Assembly: GCA_000697055.1 (NCBI GenBank)
Contig: JNDT01001751.1
Span: 1 to 35,703 of the forward strand
Source of the DNA: Saksenaea vasiformis B4078
Lineage: Eukaryota > Mucoromycota > Mucoromycetes > Mucorales > Saksenaeaceae
DNA length: 35,703 bases
Direction of reading: 5' to 3'
Shown: piece by piece, positions 19,948-32,100 of the stretch
Position numbering within the stretch: position 1 is the first letter of the stretch
Layout of the letters: each line of letters begins with the position of its first letter
Position numbers and translations under genes: made by a program
Notes under the pieces: generated by a model
The model's input: only the letters and a program-made list of their open reading frames with translations
What the model was told of the DNA's origin: nothing
Database searches by the model: none

Positions 19948-22010
19948 TTGTTTTTTTCTTTCTGCGTTTTTCCTTGTTCCCCATTATGTTTCTTTTTATC
20001 TCTTTCCATATTTGTTTTAACGCGTGCGTTAAGTCTTTCGAGTTAACCTGAAACGCGCTGGCATCGCGTTTTCACACTTGCAATAATAATAGTAGTACAA
20101 GGAAACTGCAAGGAATAAAGTCCGGAGTACAGCCGAGTATTAAAAAAAGAAGAAGAAAAGAGATATAAATGTAAGTTTAGTGCCGTTTATGGTGCCATGC
20201 AAACTAGAAAAAAAAATGGACGCTATAAGTTAAGTACAGGGGTACGTTAATGTTGTTGTTGTTGTGTTCTCAAAGAGTTTACCATGTTTGGTGTAATCAA
20301 ACATTCTCGTATTATGTTTGTCCAATGCAATGTATTTTTTTTATTTACTGCTATATAAAGAAGGCGCTGCTTTTATGAATCCTTATAATCCAGATAAGAA
20401 GTTCTTAATTCCAAATGATAGATTCAGTGCCTGACCTTTGAAGATCTACAAATGCACATGCAATTCCTTTTAAGTCATACCTAAAACAAGTAGATCCGGA
20501 GTGGGAACCCAGACCAAGATATTGACCTGCTTAAGTCGAACTAAACATTCAGCAGGATTGCTTGATGAAATGCATAAGGACTTATTTCCATAGCAAATCT
20601 TTTTGTTTCCTTTTCCACAGATCGACCAATGTGTATGATCGGCATTTGCTGGAGAATTTGAAGAGATTCCATGGATTGAATTTCCACGTGCTTCATAGGT
20701 TTATCATGCAAGTCATTTGCGCTCAGACATAGCTGTCATGACGGATGATTCACGGCTAATATTTTCTTGTTTTTTTTTATTATGGCCTTCTCGGAATCAA
20801 TTAAGCTAAATGCAAACTTTTTGGGAAAGGATCATAGGATGGGACATGAGATAAAGAGTGACAAGGAAGCGTGGCATGAGATAAAACGAGGTAAAAGAAG
20901 AAGAAAACAATAATTAATTATCGTTTTTGGGTGATACACACACTGTGTAGTATTTGCGGCTGATTTTCGTAGCATGGTTGATGAGTAAAGTAAAAGAGTA
21001 GATGTTCAAATAAAATAGAGCGTGCATAATTGTCGGCTATAGTGTGGTCTTAGGGTTCCTTTTCTTTTTTTTCTTGTGTTTTTTATATCATTTTTTTGTT
21101 TCGTCCCTGAAACAGAGGTTTGAGGACTTTACTTTAAAAGAGGACAAGTTGGCCTTTTATGTCCATATTTTCCACACCAAGTGCTACGGAGCAAAATGAT
21201 GATGAGTTCACCAAATTATACTTTTGTACATAGATACGCTTACCATTGGCCACCTTGAAGATTTAATGGCTTAATTGCAAATGACATTTTTTAATAATTT
21301 AGGAAAAAAAAGAGATGAGTGAAAAAGCGAGATAACATCCGGCTCTTTTATAATTTTCGCGCTAGCTTCTCTCTTTTGATTCATGACGCCACTTGGATAA
21401 GCTGACAGCGTTCTTTAAGCTTGCTTAATCCGAATCACAAGTTCTCCTTAACAACAACATTATTATTCATTCTGTTTCATCTTACCTCTATACATCTAAT
21501 GTCAAAATGGTTATCATGTCTAGCATGGTGAATTACGTAGTCATGGGGACTAAGTTGTTAAAACACTGATTCTCTTCTATTGACAACAGAATATAAAAAC
21601 GATCGGGAATATCCGAATTGTGATAATAAAACAAAAATAAAGTTAGACTTAACGACTTGTTCGAATGCACATATATATTGATAGGCTAATATTCTAGACT
21701 AAACCTCTTCCACTTTTTTTCCCTTTTCTCTTTTGCTTTCATTCATAGATGATCGCGTCGTCAGTCTAGCATTTTCCGGCAACCTGTCATATTGCGGGGA
21801 ATGTCATGGGTTGGATAATATGTCGGCCGTAAAAGGCTTGAATGTGGCATAAAAAAAACTTTGATGCATGGTATCACATCAAATGTAATATAGATACACA
21901 GCAATCCCACATACACATATACACACGCACACTCACATACACGAAATATCCCACATCAGCAGAAATACAGATATCCACACGTATACACGCATAACACGCA
22001 TACTTACGCA
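19948..22010. other. Spacer with a possible short exon set
   Basis: No complete gene is supported. A TATATAAAG box at about 20351 precedes a 19-codon frame starting ATG at about 20374 (MNPYNPDKKFLIPNDRFSA, then stop). At about 20619 a good acceptor (CCTTTTCCACAG) precedes a coding-like piece (TNVYDRHLLENLKRFHGL) of about 28 codons. These could be pieces of a small gene whose connection I could not establish. The remainder is AT-rich with many A/T runs. Confidence 0.3.
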
Positions 22011-22042
<32 letters not shown>

Positions 22043-22127
22043 GCACGCACTCACACACACTCACACACACACACACGCACTCGCACACACTCACACACAC
22101 ACACACGCACTCACACACACTCACACA
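22011..22127. repeat. CA-rich microsatellite with a 30-bp higher-order unit
   Basis: An AC run at about 22012-22038 passes into GCAC and TCACACACAC variants. From 22051 the variants form a 30-bp unit beginning TCACACACACTCACACACAC that recurs at 22081 (one base changed) and partly at 22111. Local slippage has thus copied a compound unit rather than only the dinucleotide. Minus-strand frames across it are artefacts of the repeat. Confidence 0.9.
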
Positions 22128-22315
22128 AAAGAAAAACAAACAACAAATATATACTCACAGTGACATAGACCCCCTGATAGCTTATTGAATGAGGTTTTTA
22201 TGCCAATTCGTATAAACGTTCGCCCATGAAGAACTGAGTACTCTATACCTGCATCAGCTTGGTGCCTCCAGATTTGTATAGAATAAATAAGATAACACGT
22301 TAATAACAATTTACT

Positions 22316-22690
22316 TACCGCGAAGATAAGTCTCCACCTTTGCGGAGGTCCATTCCGTATCCTAGCTGAGTGGAGACGATCCTGGTGGCGCAAAAGTACA
22401 CATTACAGAAGATTGTGAAACAATGCAACGTCTGACGATCTATGGTGGAGGATGGATGATCGTGAGTGCGACAGCATGTACTTGAAGGATGGGCGTAAAG
22501 GACCAACGCAGCTACGGCGGTTCGGAACAGAGGATCTGTAGGCCAAAGGGTACACAAAAAGACGAATAATCTTATATCCGTGATGATCGACATCCTTACC
22601 CGGGATATTCTGCGAGAAACAGAGCCAAAGAGGACAAGAAAAAGAATCCCCTTAAATATCCTTCATGTCGCGTTATCTGAAACATATTCT
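22316..22690 (-). pseudogene. Decayed copy A of the small five-exon gene at 34761-35239
   Basis: On the minus strand the order matches the 5' part of the downstream gene. A TATTTAA box is at 22658-22652, then a leader with TTTGGCTCTGTT, then CCCGG|GTAAGGATGTC (donor at 22599), a 60-odd nt intron ending CTACAG, and an exon with CCGAACCG and GTTGGTCCTTTACGCCCA. A second intron (GTACAT ... CCATAG) leads to an exon starting ATCGTCAGACG and a GTAAGT donor at the end. The intact copy has the same landmarks with no length change over the 44-nt CCGAACCG block. Here the start ATG is lost (ATCC in its place), a TAA appears soon after the second junction, and the last exons are not recognisable. Introns are retained, so this is a DNA-level duplication, not a retrocopy. 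Confidence 0.6.
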
Positions 22691-23409
22691 CCAATTAGAT
22701 GTTGAGAGCAATGGATGAGCATGGTATCCCAGCATACTGCATTTTGAGCTGACGCAAAAGGATCTACATCCCCGCGCAAAAAAAGAAAAAGAACTGCTTT
22801 CCAACGTAAAGCTTATTTGGAGACTAACCATTTCGATATTTCGACATTTTAGCTATTCAACTTGGTGTGGAGCCAGTTGCGGCGTTTGGCGTTCCAGCTT
22901 TAAACTTCTTTGTATCTATTTTATTCTGGTCAGGAACCAGTTAATTCATTCTTTTACTATTCATCTTATCGTATCTTAGTGATTGACTTCAGGAGGAACT
23001 AGTGTGGAAGAGGACAGTTCTGCTTTTGGGTCATACCAAGCTGGGCTTTGGTTCTGAACGACCTCTGGGAAGGCTCTAAAGATAGACCTTTTTAAATTTT
23101 TCCATTCATGCCGCATCTAATCCTTCCAAAAGGCCCTCTTCATCGTGTTACCATGATTACGAAACAAGTCCCCCGCGAAATAAAATGAGAGCGAGAGGGC
23201 ATGTTATTGGCTGATCACATCTATTGATGCTAAGCAAACTGTCTCATCTAGCATAACAAACCAGCCCGAGCTTTTCATCGGCTAAATCATTAACCATTTA
23301 CAGGAGACGAGTAACTCAAAGGTATGATGATTTTTTCTTTAATGTGAAAGGAATAATTTGAACATGAAGGAAATGTGTGCAAAAGAAACAAAAGTAAAAA
23401 AAAAGAGAT
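22691..23409. other. Spacer downstream of the CAS1-like gene
   Basis: I see no gene or RNA here. The last 100 bases before 23410 are AT-rich with several AATAAA-like strings on the minus strand, consistent with the 3' end of the acetyltransferase gene. Confidence 0.4.
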
Positions 23410-25972
23410 TTAGCAAAAGTTGTTAACAAGACCAACGGCCAAAATAAATAGTACGGATTTTGTCCGACGATCGCGCCATATCCTTGACAACGTATGTAAT
23501 GATGTTTTTGGCCGTTTCAGCTGACACTCTTCTTCCACATCGTCACCCTCCTCCTCCGATAACTTGGGTGCGTTCGGGTCATGCGTCGGCAGCAATGGGA
23601 CAGCCTGATAATCCTTGACAGGTGTCTCTTCTGCAGGCGTACATAACCATCGGGTAATATTTGCTGTAGTCCAACTGAGGTGATGGCAAACAAATAAAAA
23701 GAGGACGGATGATACTGACAGATTAAGCCACCAGCCCCACTCGCTATTGGTCTTCAACGGAAGAACAACAAGTAATCCTTTGGTATCTGCAGCAAGCCAC
23801 ATATGGAACTGACCAATAAACGTTTCAAGCGAACACCGTCCAATAAAAGCATGAATAGCGGAATGCTTGCTTCGTAGCCAGCCTGTTGCGTTCCGCAGGA
23901 TGACGAAGGACAGGACAGGAATCCACGAGATGTACGGGTGGTACTGATTGTACTCGGCTTTTGTTCGAGAAAGTTCGAAGGAGAAGAACCACGTGAGACC
24001 AATGCATGAAACGGCAACTGCTGTCCAATGCAGCACCCGCCACCAGGATTTTTCTGTTAGCTTGGCTTCGGAGACCCGGATCGTCGCAAAAGCAAACAGC
24101 ATACCGACATAGACGATCCATGCGTCCAAGGCCAGACGGAAACGCCACTGCACCGCATCCCAATGAACATTAAACAACCACTGCAAAGCAGTAAATACAG
24201 ATTCGAGCAAACCCGGTAAATGAATCACGACCGAAGTAAGGAGAGCCATCACCGCGATTTTGACCAGAACAAACCATGTCTTAGTCTTGTTATGGGTATG
24301 GCCGATGTACATGGTTATCCAGATAACCACAAACCAGAACGAAACCAGGGGTGTAAAGTAATAGCTCAAATAATTGGTGTCCATTGTGTACTGGAGCACA
24401 AACGTCAACAGGTTCAACCTGATCATCACGTTCCAGAACCGGGTCATACCAAAGTCAGCCTTTTTGTAGAAAAAGAAGAAATGACCATAGCCTGTCTGGA
24501 AGAGGTAGGCGGCAACCAGTACTCGCACAGCGTTGTAAATGGACGGCGTTCCTGAAGCGCCAACAAAATGATAGACGAGGATGATGACCTGCATCCATCC
24601 CTTCCATTCATCTGTCTGTGAACGATTGAGGAAACCCGTGCTTTTGTCATCACCCGTCAAGGAAAGCAGAAGCGTTCCCACGGTGACGAGCATAACCACG
24701 CCAAACCGGTTGAAATCAAATAATTTGTGGATCTTGCCAAAAACTTGTGTTCGATCGCCGAAATACATGTACACAACGCCAAGTCCGAAAATAAACAGCG
24801 CTCGTAGAATTTCGATGGAAGGTAGGCGGGATTTCAGATACCCATGCAACGTCGATCCTATAACATTCAAATAGCGCCATGCCAAAAAGTTATTACCATT
24901 ATTGCTCGCAGATCAAGCTTTTTTTTTACCTTCGGTCAAAAATAAAGTGATAGGTACCACCATCACAAAGAGTATAAACCAGATGGACTGATACCATTTG
25001 ACGCTAGGATAGTGGAAGCAACATGTATGATCCATTGGGAATGTCTTTGGTAATTGTTCGTTACACCGGTAATTGAGAGCCAGCTCCGCTTGAATACGTG
25101 TCACAGGTGGCAGGTAATGAAGGCCATCCAATGTCGTATTGGTGGAAGTCGTGGCGATCGTGTTCCAGACAAACGGAACAACAAACGGTGTTTTCGGTGT
25201 TTTCATGGTGAGTAGTTTTTCTTTCAAATAGCCGTTCATGATTCTAATTTTATCGATCGTCATCGTAGAACGGCGAATGTCGTTGAGCAGATCATAATTC
25301 GGGATCTCGGCGGGAGAAAGAATAACGGTATCCGCTGGTCGTTGTTTTTCACGATGAACAGCATCAAAAACACGATCCACTGCTGTCTTCCACTCCTTCA
25401 AGTACTGCTCCTTGAGATGTCGCATGTACCATGCACCGGAGCCGATCACGAGCAAACTCGGTGGTTTTGCGTCGATTTTACCTTCCAGCATGTCGATCGT
25501 ACGTGTTGAGTTGATAAAAGGATCCCACCAGAATTCATACGTCATATTTTCGTGCTTAAATTCGTATTTTCTATCAATGTGCAACGGTCCCACGATTTCA
25601 ACCCCTTGCACAAAACGAGCCATAGAATAAAATTGTTCGCGCATGATCGAATCTCCCACATAGAGTACGCGTGAATGGCCTAAACAGGACTTGATATCGT
25701 TACGTGTGTAATTGTGCATCATGCATCCAGACGGTTGCCATTGTGTATAGTTCGTATCCATCCACCAGCCGTCGTTCAACATCCCCTCACATCGGGTTTG
25801 ATCTCTCGGCTCTACAGCGCGCCACTTCTGGGTCAGTCACTATCTTAGCGTCCGATCTAAACCTACCTGACAGAAATCTCCCGACAGAGAAAAGTAATAA
25901 TAAAGAGATAAAACAGCATAAAACAAACTGAATTGTTTTATATAAAGTGGAACTCTCCTTTGCTGCCATCAC
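23410..25972 (-). CDS. CAS1: CAS1/CASD1-type polysaccharide O-acetyltransferase, three exons
   Basis: Exons 25972-25867, 25811-24930 and 24857-23410 join to 811 residues; both introns (55 and 72 nt) have clear donors and TAG acceptors. The family moves acetyl groups onto glycans in the Golgi: Cryptococcus Cas1 acts on capsular glucuronoxylomannan and animal CASD1 on sialic acid. Residues 15-31 are a signal-anchor. Residues 43-300 are a lumenal SGNH esterase-like domain with GDSIMREQ (nucleophile Ser90), GSGAWYMRHL and DGLHY (Asp264, His267), spaced as in human CASD1. Several Asn-X-Thr/Ser sequons fit a lumenal position. A membrane helix (about 307-326) leads into a polytopic acyltransferase region (331-740) with STLHGYLKSRLPSIEILRAL, GASGTPSIYNAVR, GYGHF and LETFIGQFHMWL. 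The C-terminus is an acidic patch (SEEEGDDVEEE) and a last hydrophobic segment. The substrate in this organism is unknown. The next methionine, two codons in, is an equally good start. Confidence 0.92.
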
Positions 25973-26880
25973 GCCAAGTTATAATGTACAAAAAAGAAAA
26001 AGAACGAAAAAGAAAGAAAAACGAAATACAAAACGCGATAAATAAAAAAAAAAAAGAGAAGAAGTGTATATATCGCGATAAAATAAAAAGAATAAAGAGA
26101 AAATGAATCGAAAATGAAGTCAGGTATTTAATACTTACTTACGCTAACCTAATTTTGAATCTCATCGTCGATCCTTTTTTTTTTTTTTGGTTCCGAATGT
26201 TTCACTGAGCGGTTGGAAGTGTTCTGCAAATAGGATCTAAGGTATGCCCAACAGCAGCATGACCTTAAAACTGAACTGCACCTCGGTCTTCGTTTGCTTT
26301 TTCGATATAAAGCGAGTACGCACACGTGAGAGGATCCAGACTAAGTGAAATCAGCATCGAATTTAGGGTTTAGGCCGTATACTAAAAAGGTTAGCACAAT
26401 TCCGGAATTTCTGGATCTCCACAAAAGTCTAGTACATCCCATAACGAGTTCAGCCTTTTCGTGGCGCTCATTAAAACACTAGAAATGAGACAGTTGTTCA
26501 TGTCAAAGCGAAACGAAAAGGGTACGGTACCAACACGTCCCTTACAGTATACTACTTCTCGGGTAATAGCTGATGGAGATGTAACCTACGCCAAAGTATT
26601 GTCCCATCACGTAATCTAGCAACTACCGTGCTAACATATGCTCGGAAGAGATCCCAACGGTATCTTGCATAGTCGGGATGGAATAAAAGAGAAAAAAGAA
26701 AGGAGCCGAAAAAGTGCGAACAGATGGATTAGAGTACGATTAGCTCGCTTTAATATGATCGGGATATTTGTCATTGATGCCCATAGCCCCGGTGATGACA
26801 GTCTGAAGTGGTGTCAACCCTTAACCCTGAGTCGATCTAGGTACCGTGAGGCACTCAAGGCAGATGCTCTTCTTGCAGAG
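25973..26880. other. Spacer upstream of the CAS1-like gene
   Basis: A purine-rich AT stretch (25985-26110, many AAAGAAAA strings) directly precedes the gene start and may be its leader or promoter on the minus strand. A run of 15 T occurs at 26175-26189. Short overlapping frames at 26638-26916 have no recognised domain. No RNA gene seen. Confidence 0.35.
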
Positions 26881-27059
26881 CAGAGTGAAACACCTTTTGG
26901 TAACGTATCCGTATAGAAAGGAAGGGACTGATGCCATATGCTTTTTGTACCATAATAGCATTTATCGGGACCGGTTCTACTTGTCCGTAGAGTAATGTTG
27001 CCATACAGCACTTGTCGCATACACACCTGGCCAGGTGGACCAGATATGAGGAGATAGTT

Positions 27060-27290
27060 CTAGCAACGCCTACCATGGTAGTTGCGCACTGCAAAAAGCT
27101 TAAGGTGATGTAACGTCCAGCGATCTAATGTAGAGGACTAGTAATCCTGAGTATGACAAGATTTATTGACTTGCAACCACAAGTTTGTGCCGGGGTTGTA
27201 AAATGGTCGACGTCGAAGAAAAGAAGGAAAGATTGGTCCTCCCCTTAAATACCCATCATACCTCGCTGTTGAAAGATCTTTTATGTCATA
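27060..27290 (-). pseudogene. Decayed copy B of the small five-exon gene's 5' region
   Basis: The minus strand has the TATTTAAGGGGA box at 27251-27240, a pyrimidine-rich leader, and CCCCGGCACAAACTTG where the intact gene has CCCCGGTACGGATGTC, so the first splice donor is mutated from GT to GC. About 70 nt further on, TGGACGTTACATC..CTTAAG..TTTTGCA lines up with CAGACGATGTATC..TTCAAG..CTCTGCA of the intact gene. The middle exon is missing. This copy is older or more damaged than the one at 22316-22690. Confidence 0.45.
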
Positions 27291-29134
27291 TGAAGCACCG
27301 TGTCTGCGGTGTGAAGGGAATGTGGAATCCTATACAAAAACGTGTATCTGTACGCAAATCGATACAAATGGAAATTAGAAGCGTTTGATAAATCATTCAA
27401 TGCCCCATAGGAAATTTGATAGAACCCAAGTGCTTCGGTATACAGCAACGGCACGTAGCTCTGTGACTCGAATACTATTTATTGCTGCGAATTTAGTGCA
27501 TTGGCTAGTAAAGTGCTACCAATGCCCCCATAGCATATAGCGTAAGCAGTAGACACCAATGTGTTACTCGCTATGTGGGTCCTATCTTCTGAAGGGTCGC
27601 AGCACCTTTGATGGAGTACTGCCAACGACATGCGATGTTCCTATCGCTTTGTCATACTATCCTACAGTTGATACAAACCAGAACAGCATGCAAACGTCCG
27701 GCAAACGTAGACTATCACCATCGGCCTCTCTATTCTTCAGTTCCGCATTGTAAACAATAGTGGTAGGCGTTACAAACCTTTAGGTCACTCTATAAATTTG
27801 CGTGCGGTCTGAAGGGGAAATACCCTCAGACCCATGTCTTTATCGGATCATGCCTCAAGGGCTAGCGAGTGCATGAGGAGTAGACCTCTAGCTTCATGTC
27901 GAACTGAGGTTATAAAACACCTGTCGATTAACACATCGGGGCCAGAAGCTCTTCGGACTAGTTCCACGTCAGGCATTGCTCATACACTCAGCAGTCCGGA
28001 CCTACAGAAACATGCATTGACTAACTTTGTCTTGAAAGTCAGTCAAATGGAAGTATTTTTAGGAGCCATTCTTGGAATGTACCATCCCTACGAGACTACA
28101 GTCCTACGACATGTGTAGGTTAACTTAAAGGAACAAAAGCCAGTCAAGCAGATGTCCAATCCAAAAAACAATTAATGCAAAATTCGACTGCCCTAAAAAG
28201 CGCAGGTTAATACGTACTTTGAGAATAACCACCTCGGAGCACACCTGCCCGTTTGTTGACCCACTCCACAAATCCGAAGTTCAGTCACCTTAAACCTGAT
28301 ACTGAATGCTGGAAGCGAGTCTCAGTCCAATGAAGCACGATGATTGAATAGACACGCGAAACTCCAAAAAGCTGGTCGCCAACAGATGCGTGAGTCTGCC
28401 CCGAAACGGGGATCATCGAGTCCCAAAATAATGCACCAGATAATCTCTCCCACCGATCAGTTTCGCTCCCTTTGAAAGCCATTCGGCCAAAAAGACCACC
28501 TTAGGCGGCGTGACAATTAGCGGAGCCGATTACTGAACAGCATAGTCATGAGATCTCTAAAAGAAAAGGGCTTTGTCACAATAAGTATGCCTTTTCAAGC
28601 AAAGGCAGACATTGAGGTACTCGGTATACTATAAGGGACCTAGAAAGAGAAGGAGAAGTTGATCTGCGCCGTAATGGCAACTTATCGGGTCCCGGTCGTC
28701 TTATCCTTTGTGAACCAAATTGTCCAAAAGCAAATGTTAAAGGTCGGCAGCCAAGATTTCGCGTAATATCGACGGAAATGCGAAAATAATAAATAAACAA
28801 GTTGAAACGATAAATAAAGAAAAGAAGTATACAGCGTTTTTTTTGGACCACCAACTCAGAGTGGCTAGCCCTCTGCGGCATCTTGGTTGTCTGGCCACGA
28901 AAAAATGACTTGATAGGACAATCGCCATCGCAGATAAATACTTGAACGGACGATAGTTAATGTATTAGATAAAAAGGCAACTTTCGGATTTTCAAACGTA
29001 ATAACCATCTTCAGTGCAATTCTGCTCTAGAGAAGTTGAAGCATCGAGCCTTCTAAGCTGTCCTAGATGACAGCATGCCAGAACTCCCAGTATTCAAAAC
29101 AAATCATCAACAAAATCCACATTTTATTTAAGCA
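27291..29134. other. Gene-poor spacer with decayed repeats
   Basis: No supported gene. On the minus strand, about 28735-28600 (containing GACCGGGACCCGATAAG) resembles about 26990-26840 (containing AACCGGTCCCGATAAATG), followed in both by T/C-rich sequence and GAGTRCCTCA. This suggests the copy-B duplication extended further and exists at least twice. AAATAATAAATAAACAAG at 28784-28801 gives AT-rich 3'-end-like signals. Several 60-100-codon frames are uninformative. Confidence 0.35.
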
Positions 29135-32100
29135 TTAAAAGTCGAAACCCATACCGCTGGCACTCTTCATCATCTCCTTGAGGACGGTGTTATCACTCAC
29201 AAAGAGTGAACGCCGTTGCGCTTTCCCACTGCCATCTTTCTGTGCTGATCCTCCCTCTTCGACGGAAATCCCTAGAAGTCTTTCCAACTTGGCCGTTTTG
29301 AAATCTGCACGTTTCTCCAGGTATGGATTAAGCACCTTTGGATCGATTCGCGCTAAATATCCCTCAGAAAGGATTGAACGCAAAATTTCCGGTTTGACTA
29401 AAAAGATATTGCCCAACTGTCGAAGCATTTCAAATCGGTCATCCAGAGCAGGTATCTTGAACATTTTAATGACTTCTTGATATTTTGCAATATCCCTAGT
29501 AAAGGATGAGCCGCCCTACCCCCATTTTCGCGTGCTGCTTACTTGGTCACTAACAGACCACCTGTCGGTGTCACATAGAATTTTTTAAAATGCTCTAGAA
29601 GCAACCTAAAACTGAGTTTAACTCAAACATGCACGATATGAACAGTGAAAAAACCTTACAAATGGAATGCGGTACCAATTTTCAGAAGGAAAATCTCAAA
29701 ATTCTTGCCCTGTAATGCCTTGGAGGCCGCTTTGTATATCTTCTCAATAAATTCTACGCATTTGACGCATGGCTATCATATCGTTTTATACTCATGCACT
29801 ACCATCATGTCTCTTTCATCTTACCTCCGTTCCCATGCTCATCATCACTACTTCACCTTCTTTCAATCTGAATTCATTTCTTCGCTGCCCTGATAACAGT
29901 TCCTTCAACCAGTTTGTAATTTCTAACATGAACTATTCAATGGTCATATTCAATACATAACTTTGACTCACCATCGACAGCCTTGACAAGAATGGCATTC
30001 ACCTTTTGCTCCAAGGAAGCAATGAAGTTATTCTTGTTATTAAGGATCTCTTTGTGAACAGAGGTTGTAGTACTGACAATAGGCACCTATAAACAACATA
30101 TGAGACATCTAGCTTGTTTTTTTCTTCCTAAAAGTAATTACCACAGCTGTCTGGAAGTGTTGTTGCATGAGCTGCATAATTTCGGTTGTCGCTTTGACGA
30201 CTCCAAAGCATACTGTTTCAGGTTCGCTTCGACTATTCAGTTCTTCAAGAACACTATATAAAATTAGCTATTTGCTTGCATAGAGTTTCTACGTACTTAT
30301 CCAACGCAATATCGAGATAGTTCGCTCCAATAAAATTGAGAAGGATACCATAAAGGAAACGAATAGAGGATGCCCTATTACGTGTTAATAACGTTTGAAA
30401 CGTAAGGAAAAGAAAACTCACAGATCTTGTGGATCTGATAATTCTACACATCGGACGATTGCTTCAGCATGAATATTGAGCAGGCGCAAGATCGCTTCTG
30501 TAGATAGCAAACTGAACCCATTGCTATCTACCATAACAAGATTGGATGCCATGCCATTCGCATATCTATCAAAGGGGTTCGCTGCGCTAGGTAAACCAGG
30601 AGAGTCCGTTGTAGTAGGGGAGGAGGTCAAATTGGTCGATGCTGACGCTGAGATTTGATTGACTGCACGTGTTAAGAGGGATTGGTTGCGTGGTGAAGTC
30701 TTTTTACGCGTTTGCTACTCCAAAAAGATAAGTAAAGCTGTCAAGCCATTCTCTTTCTTACCATATAGCTTAAAAATTCGGCAATAATCTTTCCAAACAG
30801 TTGATTTATCGCACCTTCTTCCCGCGTCAGGTAGCGCTTGCTTTCCGTGTAAGGTACAAACAAGTCATCCATGCATCGATCGAGTGTTTCATCCGGGGAT
30901 GTGGTTGACACAAAACCGCTGACATCTGATGGGTTCTTCAAGGACACCTGCTTATCGCAGTAGAACTTTAAATTTTCGACCAAACGCTTTGTTTCTGCAT
31001 GGGTAGATGCCAGCGTTCGTAAATAAGCAAGAGGTGAGTATCTTTCTGCTCTTGAAAGTAGCATTTCTATATGATTTTGAATCTTGAAAATAAAAGCGTA
31101 AGACCAAGATGTACTTCGTTTCTTATTTACACTTACAGACTGTGCAAAAATACGCTGCAGAAAGACTTGCATAACAATAATGGGTTGTGGAAATACATCG
31201 GAGATTATCTCTGCTTCTCTGCGCACCGTGATCCGAATATCATCATAAAGCTTGACAAGACTTGTGTCTACTTCCGGAGGCAGTACATTTGGATCCGATA
31301 GGTCGCGATTACTACCGTTGCTCCATTAATCTCTATGCACCAGTAACATGTTTTGCTTACTCTTCAGAGTATCTTAGTTCCTTCATCTCCTCAATCTTCA
31401 TATTGGACATGAAAAATTCGTGCTGATTGACGTAAGTTTGTACACAGGATGCTCCTCCGTTGAATTCAAAAAGCACTTTAGCACAATGCTATAAAACAAT
31501 ACGATCAGCATTCCGGTTCCAGGTAAATAAACTTAACTTACCGCCATGATACGCGGGTCGCCATCTTTGTAAGCCTTATCAAACTCCTCGAGCATTTCTT
31601 TCTCAAAGCTTTCACAGAATTTTTCAATCGCAACGCGAGCCTATTATTACTCAATTATTATCATCCTCACCAGAGTTGCTTTTTTTTATTCACCTGAAGG
31701 TCTGTATCCACTTCCTTTGCTACTGCGTTGAGTCGTCTCGCAATGACAGCGGCCTAACGTTATGTGAGATACATCACATCATTATTTTTACTAGTACCTT
31801 CAATTGCCCTTCATCACCACCTTGTCTCAACATGTCCAATCTTTCAGAGCTGCCTTCCTGGAACTCCATGAAATATTCGATAATGTCATGACTTTCAGAC
31901 GCTCTTGACCGCTGTTTGTCGATCGTCTCCAATTGCTCTCCAATTCGTATAGCTGTCTTTCCGACGTCACCTATGCGACTCTCTAATCCATCGTAGGAAC
32001 GGTAGATATCCTACAACATGCTTAACATATCCAAAGCGCTCTACTAACCTTCTTTCATGTACTTACATCGAAAGAACTGTGTAAATCCGTGATGCTCTTC

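Noticed and set aside
21933..22139. Cys/Val-rich minus-strand frame
   Set aside because: It is the translation of the CA microsatellite.
23754..24874. Other frames over the CAS1-like gene
   Set aside because: Overlapping shadows of the long acyltransferase exon.
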